DNA of 43,987 nt from Phycisphaera sp. TMED9 (GTDB lineage: Bacteria > Planctomycetota > Phycisphaerae > Phycisphaerales > SM1A02), in contig NHBO02000079.1 of assembly GCA_002167845.2 (NCBI GenBank), positions 60,268 through 104,254 of the forward strand. The letters are read 5' to 3'. The notes below the pieces were generated by a model. The model did not search any database. It saw only the letters and a program-made list of their open reading frames with translations, and had not been told where the DNA came from. The position numbers were made by a program, and so were the translations under genes. How positions within the stretch are numbered: position 1 is the first letter of the stretch; every line of letters starts with the position of its first letter. Positions 33,994 through 41,861 of this stretch are shown here, one piece after another.

Positions 33994-34851
33994 TCATCTT
34001 TGGCACCTCGGACAGAAGATGGAGGACCGTGACGCGATCTGAAGCATCTCGAGTTCCTTTCCGCAAGCGAGGCATGGCTTGCCACCCCGACCATAGACAC
34101 GGTGTTCTCCAACGAAGGCCCCTGGTGACCCATCCGGGAGCACATGGTCTCGCAGCGTGCTCCCCCCAGCCTGAATGGCCCGCTTGAGCGTCGATCGAAT
34201 CGCCACCGCGAGTTTCTCCGCTTCGACCAGAGAGATCGATTGGCCTGCTCGTTCAGGATGAACACCAGCGCTGTGCAGGGCTTCATCGGCATAGATGTTC
34301 CCCACACCCGCCAGCACGGACTGGTCAAGAAGAGCAGCCTTCACCATCCGCCTGGTTCGGCCCAGTCGCTCGTGAAGGCGGGTCCCCGGGATCGACGTCG
34401 CCTCCGGCCCAAGACCCGTCAGGAGACGTTCTCGGCAATCCTCGACCGAGCCGAACAGGTACACGCCACCGAAACGCCGTGGGTCGATGAATGACATTCG
34501 GATCGGACTTTGTGACGGTCGCGGTGATTCCACCATCCAGACCAGGTGCTGATGAGCCACCACCGGATTCCGTTTCGAGCCATCCTCGAGTGTGATTCGG
34601 CCTGACATACCCAACCTGACGACCATTCCGCCGCCATCCGAGAATCCCACCAACAGCTGTTTCCCTCTTCTCTCCACAGAATCAACCACCTGACCCCGGC
34701 CGAGATCCTTGGTGAAGAGACGCCCCTTTCGGTGGTTGGATCGATCCCGGACCACATCTCGACGCCGAACCATGGCTTTGTGGATACGACCACCCATCAC
34801 CACACGCCGCACTTGGCGGCGGATCGCTTCGACTTCAGGAAGTTCAGGCAT
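33994..34851 (-). CDS. mutM: Formamidopyrimidine-DNA glycosylase (Fpg/MutM)
   Basis: A 285-residue base-excision repair enzyme that removes 8-oxoguanine and formamidopyrimidines and nicks the strand. The mature N-terminus PELPEVE gives catalytic Pro2 and Glu3; the conserved Lys is in RRGKQLLVGF. The helix-two-turn-helix segment DQSVLAGVGNIYADEALHSAG spans about 175-196, and the C-terminal zinc finger has four cysteines (CLACG ... CPRC, about 262-283). The frame stays open 65 codons upstream, but the invariant MPELPEVE fixes the start; AGGG lies just upstream. It is divergent from the MoxR operon and faces dnaA across the origin. Confidence 0.96.
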   Translation of the reverse strand: MPELPEVEAIRRQVRRVVMGGRIHKAMVRRRDVVRDRSNHRKGRLFTKDLGRGQVVDSVERRGKQLLVGFSDGGGMVVRLGMSGRITLEDGSKRNPVVAHQHLVWMVESPRPSQSPIRMSFIDPRRFGGVYLFGSVEDCRERLLTGLGPEATSIPGTRLHERLGRTRRMVKAALLDQSVLAGVGNIYADEALHSAGVHPERAGQSISLVEAEKLAVAIRSTLKRAIQAGGSTLRDHVLPDGSPGAFVGEHRVYGRGGKPCLACGKELEMLQIASRSSIFCPRCQR

Positions 34852-34941
34852 GGTCCGACCCTGGAACTCTTGGTGAATCGAACTCGCCATCCACGACGGT
34901 TTCTTCAGGTGGTGGACGCGAGAATCGGCGGAGGGGCCGAC

Positions 34942-34947
34942 TATACT
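34942..34947 (+). promoter_or_regulatory. Possible -10 box of the MoxR operon
   Basis: TATACT, 5 of 6 to TATAAT, lies 86 bp before the MoxR start in the 182-bp gap divergent from mutM. No matching -35 at normal spacing was found, so this is weak. Confidence 0.3.
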
Positions 34948-35033
34948 CGGGGGGTTCGAATTCACTCGGTTGCGAGGGTTTTCAACGGGTCCCTCCCGAC
35001 ACCCTTCACCGCGGTACACGACACGGAAAAACG

Positions 35034-36095
35034 ATGACCGACCCAAAGTTGCATCAGGATGATCCCGCCGCCTCGGCGGCCGAGGTTCAAACCGCCTTCG
35101 ACCGGATTCGCAGCGAGGTTCAGAAAGTGATCGTCGGCCAGGAAGATGTGGTCGAAGAGGTCTTGATCGCCATCTTCTGTGGCGGCCACGCGATCATTGA
35201 AGGCGTGCCCGGTCTGGCCAAGACACTGCTTGTCCACACCCTTTCCAGCACACTGAGCCTTCAGTTCTCCCGAATCCAGTTCACCCCCGACCTGATGCCC
35301 TCAGACATGACCGGCACCGAGGTTATTGAAGAGGACAAGGCGACCGGACAACGGAACTTGAGGTTCGTTCCCGGGCCGATCTTCGCCAACATCATTCTCG
35401 CCGACGAGATCAACCGAACTCCTCCAAAGACCCAGGGGGCGCTGCTCGAGGCGATGCAGGAGCGACAAGTCACCGCCGGCGGAGAATCACACTCGCTCCC
35501 CAGCCCGTTCTTCGTTCTCGCCACCCAGAACCCGATCGAACAAGAGGGCACCTACCCACTTCCTGAAGCACAGCTTGACCGCTTCATGTTCAACATCAAG
35601 GTCGGGTATCCCACGGAAGAGGACGAACTGGCGATCGTTCAACGAACCACCGCCGATGATTCAGCCTCCGCCGATCAGATTCTCACCGGCGAAGACTGTT
35701 TGCGCATCCAACACCTGGTTCGCCAGGTTCCAGTCGCACCACATGTGGCGAGATATGCCCTTCGAATCGTGCGATCAACACGAATCCGCGAGTCCATCGA
35801 AGACAAGCCCGACATCGTTCGCGACTATCTTTCGTGGGGCGCCGGCCCCCGTGCGAGTCAGTTCCTGGTGCTTGCGGCCAAGGCCAAGGCGTTGATCAGC
35901 GGCACCTCGCATGTCACCCCGGAACACATTCGATCCGTCGCCCTTCCGATTCTCCGCCACCGGTTGATCACCAACTTCAATGCGGAAGCGGACAACATCA
36001 CCACCGATGACATCGTCACACGGCTTCTGGAGACCACCCCGGTCGATGAATCCGACACGGAGACGAGGAGCACCCTTGATTCCGTGACCCGTTGA
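35034..36095 (+). CDS. MoxR-family AAA+ ATPase
   Basis: A 353-residue cytosolic AAA_3 ATPase. Walker A is GVPGLAKT (57-64), Walker B ILADE (121-125), followed by [18 protein letters not shown]; sensor 1 is Asn166 ([18 protein letters not shown]) and Arg183 in LDRF is the likely finger. MoxR proteins act as chaperones for vWA-domain proteins, and the next genes encode such proteins (DUF58, then two membrane vWA-like proteins). It is the first gene of the operon, 79 bp before the DUF58 gene. Confidence 0.95.
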   Translation: MTDPKLHQDDPAASAAEVQTAFDRIRSEVQKVIVGQEDVVEEVLIAIFCGGHAIIEGVPGLAKTLLVHTLSSTLSLQFSRIQFTPDLMPSDMTGTEVIEEDKATGQRNLRFVPGPIFANIILADEINRTPPKTQGALLEAMQERQVTAGGESHSLPSPFFVLATQNPIEQEGTYPLPEAQLDRFMFNIKVGYPTEEDELAIVQRTTADDSASADQILTGEDCLRIQHLVRQVPVAPHVARYALRIVRSTRIRESIEDKPDIVRDYLSWGAGPRASQFLVLAAKAKALISGTSHVTPEHIRSVALPILRHRLITNFNAEADNITTDDIVTRLLETTPVDESDTETRSTLDSVTR

Positions 36096-36174
36096 TCAAC
36101 CAGCCTGGTCCATGAAGCCAGGATCAGACGTGACGTAGATCTCGATCCACCCCGACTTCGACACGGAGAACCAG

Positions 36175-37161
36175 TTGACCGATTCGACTCCCGAATCCGC
36201 CGGTATGCGTGCCGAAGAGTACCTCGCCCCAGAAACGATCGGGCAGTTGACGTCTTTTGAATTCCGGGCGCGGATGATCGCTGAAGGTGTCATGAGCGGA
36301 ATGCACCGGTCCCCATATCAGGGACTCGCGGTCGAATTCGCGGAGCATCGCCAATATGTCGCCGGTGATGACCTGAAACACCTGGATTGGAAGGTGTTCG
36401 GTCGCAGTGACAAGCTCTACCTGAAGCAGTACCAGCAAGAGACCAATCTTGATGTGGTCATTCTCGTCGACGCGTCGGCGTCGATGCGTTTCGGAACCCT
36501 CAAGGTGAAACAAGGGTGGGGCGGAACCGATGCGTCCTCCCGGATCGGTACCTGGACCAAGTTCGACCACGCGACGGCGGTTGGTGCGGCGTTGTGCTAC
36601 CTGGCGCTTCAACAACGAGACCGTGTCGGTCTGGCCATGTTCGCGGATGGGATCACGGCGCAGGTGAAACGATCCAACGCGAAGACGACCTGGCGGAACG
36701 TCGTACGAACTCTGGCGACCGAATCCGTCGACGATACGACGGATTTCGCGAAAGTCGTCGAACAATCACTGGCGTCCGTCTCCAATCGATCCTTGTTCGT
36801 CGTGGTCAGTGATTTCCTCGTGCCCACCGACACCGTTCGAGCGGGTCTCGCTCGGCTTCGACACCGCCGACACGACGTGATGCTGATGCAGATCCTTGAT
36901 CGGCAGGAGCTTCGGTTCGATCTTGACGACCCTTCTCCGTTCGAAGGCCTGGAAGGTGAAGGTCGAGTCAACATCGACCCCAGGGTCATTCGAGAGGACT
37001 ATCTCGCAGCACTCACCGATCATTGTGAGAAACTCGAGAAGACCGCCCGAAGTCTCGGATTCGACTATCTCCGACTCGACTCGCATGGGTCGGTCGGTCC
37101 CGCACTCGCAGCACTGCTGGGTCGTCGAGCACTCCTCGCTCGCGGAGGGCGGGCGGGATGA
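36175..37161 (+). CDS. DUF58/vWA-like protein, TTG start
   Basis: A 328-residue DUF58 protein. The family core DDLKHLDWKVFGRSDKLYLK (65-84) leads into a vWA fold with an intact MIDAS motif, Asp99-x-Ser101-x-Ser103 (VDASASM), which should bind a divalent metal and a partner. It has no membrane segment. The start is TTG at 36175, about five bases after GGAGAA; the next in-frame ATG (36202) has no good ribosome binding site. Its stop overlaps the BatA-like start by 4 bp (ATGA), so the two should be translationally coupled. It is a probable MoxR client. Confidence 0.93.
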   Translation: MTDSTPESAGMRAEEYLAPETIGQLTSFEFRARMIAEGVMSGMHRSPYQGLAVEFAEHRQYVAGDDLKHLDWKVFGRSDKLYLKQYQQETNLDVVILVDASASMRFGTLKVKQGWGGTDASSRIGTWTKFDHATAVGAALCYLALQQRDRVGLAMFADGITAQVKRSNAKTTWRNVVRTLATESVDDTTDFAKVVEQSLASVSNRSLFVVVSDFLVPTDTVRAGLARLRHRRHDVMLMQILDRQELRFDLDDPSPFEGLEGEGRVNIDPRVIREDYLAALTDHCEKLEKTARSLGFDYLRLDSHGSVGPALAALLGRRALLARGGRAG

Positions 37162-39326
37162 CTTTTGTGACCACATCGCTCGCGATCGCCGGGGTGATCG
37201 CGGCCGCGATTCCCATTCTTGTTCACATTCTTCTTCGCCGCCGTCGAAAACCCATGCAATGGGCTGCAATGTCGCTTCTGATCGAAGCAGCCCGCCGACA
37301 CCGACGAAAAGCAAGGCTTGAACAGATCATCCTGCTGACGGTTCGAGCGATCATGCTCATCCTGCTTGGGGCGGCACTCGCCCAACCCCTCCTTGGTGAG
37401 CGGATCGGCATGACCGGCGAGAGGACGACCCACCTTGTTCTGGATGATGGAATCATCAGTGGAATCGTCGAGGCCGACGGAAGAACATCGCTGGAACGAC
37501 AGGTCGCCGAAGCATCTGATTTCATCGAGTCCCTTCCGAGTGATGAACGAGTCTCGATCATCCTCGCGGGGGCGCCGGTTCGATTCCTGATCGAATCACC
37601 AACCTCGGACCATCGATCCGCGATTCGCGCCATGGAAAACCTCCAAGCTCGCGAAGGCACCACGGATATCGCCACCGCGTTGGAGTTTGCGGAATCCGGG
37701 CTTGATCAAGAAGGGGCCCAGGAGGTTCGAATCTACAGTGATTTCCGACGTGGAAGCATTGATGATCGGCGACGCCCACCCGTATTGCATGGACCGATGG
37801 GTGCTTCAGTCGACCTCACCGCTTCGATGCCGATCAGTGAACCAACCAGCAATATCCAGGTGGCCTCCATCAAGACCGCCCGGAGCCCCTTGTCCACCCT
37901 CGGTACCGGCGATCTACTTTTGGTCGAAGTCCGACTTCGTCGAACCGGCCTCACCCCGGAGACGGTTTCAAACATTCGTCTCGAGGGAGACGCGATGTCC
38001 GGGGTGGAGAATCGAAGAGTCGAGTGGTCACCAGGTCGAACGGAAGCGAAGGTGGACTTCCAGGTTCGTGTGGACACCGATGGTGGTGTCCTTGAAGTCG
38101 CCATCGATCCCGACTCCCTTCCACTCGACGACCGGCGCCTCGTCACCGTGGAAGGTCGGGAACCGACACGAGTTCTTCTGGTCGATCGTGATGAATTGGC
38201 CGGGTCGACCCGGTTGGATCGACTGCACGGCACCGACTGGTTCGAACGAGCACTGCTTCCGCTTCCGGATGCCGCGATCGCCGAAGCGATCACCATTGAT
38301 CGGGTCGATCCCGCAACGATCAACGGCCGTGATCTTGAAGGAACATCAATGGTCGTGATCGGTCGGCCAGATCTCCTTCCACCTGATTTCGACCCCACAC
38401 TTGCGAGTTGGATCCGGCGAGGAGGTATTGCGGTGGTGCTCCCGCCTGGTGATACCACCACACGACCCTGGGCTTCACCATTGCTTGAAGCACTTGATGT
38501 TCCTTGGGCGGTCTCACTTGAACCGACCATGGTCGATCCCCCTCGGTCCCTCTCGGCCGCACAACCAAGTTCAGCGCTCACGACGCTTCTCGATGCCGAA
38601 CTCGTCGAACTCGCTCCAAGCGTTCGCATCGATCGAAGGTTGCCGGTGGATGATGTTCCTGATGGTGATGTGGTGCTTCGAGATGACCAGGGAGACCCGG
38701 TCGTGCTCGACGCACCGATTGGAGCGGGACGTCTCGTCTTCTTCGCAGTCAACCCGGAACTGGAATGGACGGACCTTCCCGTGCGTCCGCTCATGGTTCC
38801 ATTGGTTCAGGAAATCGTCCGACAAGGGTCGGCGTTGTCGAGACGAGAAGTGGATGGAGTGGTCGGATTGAGGCGGCCACTGATCCGGATGTCGAATGTC
38901 GCCACGGTGATGCTTCCTGGATCCGGATCACAAACGGTCACAAGCGAAGAACTCCCCATGCCGGAACGAACCGGAATGGTGGAGGGGTATGACCTCGGCG
39001 GAAACCTCGTCGAGAGAATGGTGGTGAACCCCGACACCGATGGTGGATTCGTGGACCTGCTTGCGCCGGACGCGGTCGCCGCATGGCTCGAGTCTTCGGG
39101 TACGTGGAGATTCACCACACCGGACACTCGAGAGATCGAACAGGTCGATGATGAAAGCAGTCTGGCGGTGATTCTCATCATCATCGTGCTCGCGTTGGCG
39201 ATTCTGGAGACACTGCTCGCTCGCTGGTTCACTCGTGGTGGTCTTCGGACCAACCGATCGATCGGCCTGACCGGCGCGAACGCCGACGCCGACCTTGATC
39301 GATCCCGGAGAGGAGCCGCCACATGA
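37158..39326 (+). CDS. BatA-like membrane protein
   Basis: A 722-residue inner-membrane protein. The N-terminus carries the BatA-type double helix: a first membrane segment (about 4-26), RRRRKPMQWAAMSLLIEAAR, and a second (about 52-75). A vWA-like region (about 90-210) lacks the Asp-x-Ser-x-Ser MIDAS motif, unlike the flanking proteins. A long extracytoplasmic part with beta-rich and amidotransferase-like segments (about 330-560) follows, then one C-terminal helix (about 670-695; LAVILIIIVLALAILETLLA). Relatives belong to the aerotolerance-type operon. Junctions with both neighbours are 4-bp ATGA overlaps. Confidence 0.87.
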   Translation: MTFVTTSLAIAGVIAAAIPILVHILLRRRRKPMQWAAMSLLIEAARRHRRKARLEQIILLTVRAIMLILLGAALAQPLLGERIGMTGERTTHLVLDDGIISGIVEADGRTSLERQVAEASDFIESLPSDERVSIILAGAPVRFLIESPTSDHRSAIRAMENLQAREGTTDIATALEFAESGLDQEGAQEVRIYSDFRRGSIDDRRRPPVLHGPMGASVDLTASMPISEPTSNIQVASIKTARSPLSTLGTGDLLLVEVRLRRTGLTPETVSNIRLEGDAMSGVENRRVEWSPGRTEAKVDFQVRVDTDGGVLEVAIDPDSLPLDDRRLVTVEGREPTRVLLVDRDELAGSTRLDRLHGTDWFERALLPLPDAAIAEAITIDRVDPATINGRDLEGTSMVVIGRPDLLPPDFDPTLASWIRRGGIAVVLPPGDTTTRPWASPLLEALDVPWAVSLEPTMVDPPRSLSAAQPSSALTTLLDAELVELAPSVRIDRRLPVDDVPDGDVVLRDDQGDPVVLDAPIGAGRLVFFAVNPELEWTDLPVRPLMVPLVQEIVRQGSALSRREVDGVVGLRRPLIRMSNVATVMLPGSGSQTVTSEELPMPERTGMVEGYDLGGNLVERMVVNPDTDGGFVDLLAPDAVAAWLESSGTWRFTTPDTREIEQVDDESSLAVILIIIVLALAILETLLARWFTRGGLRTNRSIGLTGANADADLDRSRRGAAT

Positions 39327-41719
39327 ACACCTCATTCGGTCGATGGCTTCTCGGGCTTCGTGACCTTCCGACGGATACCGGCCAACTCCAGATCGCATGG
39401 GAACGGCCGATTCCCGGCTGGGTGTGGTTTCTGGCGATCACGGTCTGCATCGCGATCGCGATCTGGTCCTACAGCCGACTTGACGCGGGTCGGCGAGCAC
39501 GAGGATTTCTAGCGACGGCGCGAGCTGGGATCTTGGCCCTGCTTCTGGTGGCGGTCGCCGGGCCGATGATCGAACTTCCAAGGGAACTCGTCGAACCGGA
39601 CTGGGTCGCGGTGCTCGTGGATCGAAGTCGAAGCATGCAGGTTCGGGATGGTCTGGACGACGCTTCAGGGCGGCGAAGTCGTGAGCAGGATCTCCAACGA
39701 ATTCTCGAGGAGGCTGGTCCGGCATGGCGAAATCCGGGCGAAACCCGCGAAGTCGTCTGGCTGGGTTTCAGTGAAGGGGTCTTTGATCTTGAAGAGGTGG
39801 AGACAGAGGTCGATGACCCCGACTCACCCCTTTCGGAATCGACACCACCACTCCCTGGAACTTCCGGTCCGATCATCGATGGTGGAGAGGCTGATGGTTG
39901 GCGGACGAGGATCGCGCCGGCGCTCGAGGAGGTTCTTCGTCGGACTGCGGGTCGACCCCTTGCCGGTGTGGTCTTGATTTCAGACGGCCGAACCGACGCA
40001 CCACCCGATCGCGACCTGATTCGTCGGATGATCGGCGCCGCCGCAGGAGTCCACACGATTCCACTGGGCGCAGAGATCCCCGTCGGTGATGCGGGTATCA
40101 ACAAGGTGGACGCTCCTCGACGCGCATTTTCCAAGGATGCGGTTCCGGTCGCGGTCCGACTTGGGAACCGAGGCCGTCGTGGCATGGTCAAGGTGTCGCT
40201 CGTCGACGATCGTGACGGATCGATTCTGGATTCGACCGAGATCGAGCTCGACCCTGATCAACCGACCATGGACACCGTCTTGACCGCGGCACCATCGAGG
40301 TCCGAAGAGGACACCGGAACTCGTCGGTGGTCCGTTCGAATCGAGGGTGAGGATGACCTCGTTCCCGAGAACAACACCGTTGCGCTCGACATCGAGTTCG
40401 TCGATCGGCCGCTTCGGGTCTTGTACATCGAGGGGTATCCCCGTTGGGAATACCGGTATCTCAAGAACCTGCTGGTTCGAGAACCGTCGATCGAGAGTTC
40501 GGTGATGTTGCTCTCCGCTGATCGTGATTTCGCGCAAGAGGGGAACACCCCGTTGGCGAGACTGCCGCGGACCGCCGAGGAATTCGCGGCGTTCGACCTG
40601 ATCATCCTCGGGGACATCCCCTCGGGATTCCTCACGGATTCAAGACAGGAGCTCATTCAGGAGCAGGTGGCCCGTCGGGGTGGTGGCCTGGTGATGATCG
40701 CCGGTCCACGATCGATGCCGTCGAGTTGGAGTGGGACACCACTCGCCGATCTTCTCCCATTCACGGGAAGTCTCGAACTTGATCGGCGTGATGGACCCGT
40801 GCTCGCACGTCCCACCGACGTCGCGACACGACTTGGCGTCCTACGTCTCGTTCTTGGAGAAGATTACGGCTGGCCTGAAGCTCTGAGTGACGCCAGTTAC
40901 GGCTGGTCCCAGTTGCAATGGGTTCAACGCATCGATCCTGAACGATTGAAGCCGACTGCGGAGATCCTCGCTGAAGTACGACCCGCCGACGGTGACCAGG
41001 CTGATGTGACCCCATTGGTTCTGGGGATGAGGTACGGCGCCGGACAGGTGCTCTATGTCGCCACCGATGAAATCTGGCGATGGCGATACGGCCGAGGTGA
41101 GCTCCTTCCGGAACAATTCTGGGTGCAACTACTTCGACTTCTCGGCCGCGAAGCCGTTCAGGGCGATCAACCGGTCCGACTCGTCGTCGAACCACGACAA
41201 GCGGTGATCGGCCGGCCGGTTCGGATCACGGTCGATCTTCTCGATGCCGTTTCAGGACTGCTCCCCCCGGACTCGGTGGTGGTCGAAGCGTTCGACGGTG
41301 ATGGGGTTCTGGTCGGCACCGTCGAGCTCCCGGCAAGTGGCGAGGCGTCCTGGGCGGGAACCTGGATTCCCCCGGAGGTCGGACCGGTGGAATTCAGAAT
41401 CGCCCAACCCGGTTTGTCGGCGCTCGCGGGTGGGATCATTGCGACCATCGAGGTGGCTCGACCGGATGACGAACTCCGGGACGCCGATGCTGATCATGAG
41501 TTTCTGGCGACGCTCTCGAAAGAGACGGGCGGCCTCGTCCATCTGCCGGACGAGACCCCGGGGCTTCTTGATCGAGTCCATGAGCAACTTCCGAATCGAG
41601 CGATCGTCACCGAACGACCACTCCGTGAGCGGATCTGGACCTCACCTCTCTTCTTCACCCTCTTTCTGCTTCTGGCGACTCTCGAGTGGGTCGGCCGGCG
41701 GCTGACCCGGCTCGACTGA
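39323..41719 (+). CDS. Large membrane protein with vWA and glutamine amidotransferase-like domains
   Basis: A 798-residue membrane protein. Two N-terminal helices (about 33-50 and 66-84) are followed by a vWA domain with MIDAS Asp100-x-Ser102-x-Ser104 (VDRSRSM). Residues about 362-480 resemble a class I glutamine amidotransferase-like fold (VLYIEGYPRWEYRYLKNL, then GGGLVMIAGPRSM), without a catalytic Cys where one would be expected. A C-terminal beta-sandwich region precedes one last helix (FFTLFLLLATLEWV). This is a common member of planctomycete MoxR/DUF58 operons. The start overlaps the BatA-like stop by 4 bp. Confidence 0.88.
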   Translation: MNTSFGRWLLGLRDLPTDTGQLQIAWERPIPGWVWFLAITVCIAIAIWSYSRLDAGRRARGFLATARAGILALLLVAVAGPMIELPRELVEPDWVAVLVDRSRSMQVRDGLDDASGRRSREQDLQRILEEAGPAWRNPGETREVVWLGFSEGVFDLEEVETEVDDPDSPLSESTPPLPGTSGPIIDGGEADGWRTRIAPALEEVLRRTAGRPLAGVVLISDGRTDAPPDRDLIRRMIGAAAGVHTIPLGAEIPVGDAGINKVDAPRRAFSKDAVPVAVRLGNRGRRGMVKVSLVDDRDGSILDSTEIELDPDQPTMDTVLTAAPSRSEEDTGTRRWSVRIEGEDDLVPENNTVALDIEFVDRPLRVLYIEGYPRWEYRYLKNLLVREPSIESSVMLLSADRDFAQEGNTPLARLPRTAEEFAAFDLIILGDIPSGFLTDSRQELIQEQVARRGGGLVMIAGPRSMPSSWSGTPLADLLPFTGSLELDRRDGPVLARPTDVATRLGVLRLVLGEDYGWPEALSDASYGWSQLQWVQRIDPERLKPTAEILAEVRPADGDQADVTPLVLGMRYGAGQVLYVATDEIWRWRYGRGELLPEQFWVQLLRLLGREAVQGDQPVRLVVEPRQAVIGRPVRITVDLLDAVSGLLPPDSVVVEAFDGDGVLVGTVELPASGEASWAGTWIPPEVGPVEFRIAQPGLSALAGGIIATIEVARPDDELRDADADHEFLATLSKETGGLVHLPDETPGLLDRVHEQLPNRAIVTERPLRERIWTSPLFFTLFLLLATLEWVGRRLTRLD

Positions 41720-41731
41720 TCGGAGAATCAT

Positions 41732-41755
41732 CACGGAATCGAGCTGGAATCCGTG
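41732..41755. terminator. Imperfect hairpin after the vWA/amidotransferase-like gene
   Basis: CACGGAATC, a 6-base loop, and GAATCCGTG pair at 8 of 9 positions, 12 bp past the stop codon. No T-run; it may be an attenuator inside the operon. Confidence 0.4.
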
Positions 41756-41861
41756 AATCCGGTCGAAACTATCGAAGATCCCTTGTTTTCCGAGTATCCA
41801 GCGTCCATTTGAAGCGAACCTTCCACAGGTGAATGACACCTTGTCGGAGCACACCACCACG

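Noticed and set aside
33786-34328. 180-codon minus-strand frame across the origin and the mutM 3' end
   Set aside because: Out of frame with mutM, which has all its motifs, and it would place coding sequence over DnaA boxes.
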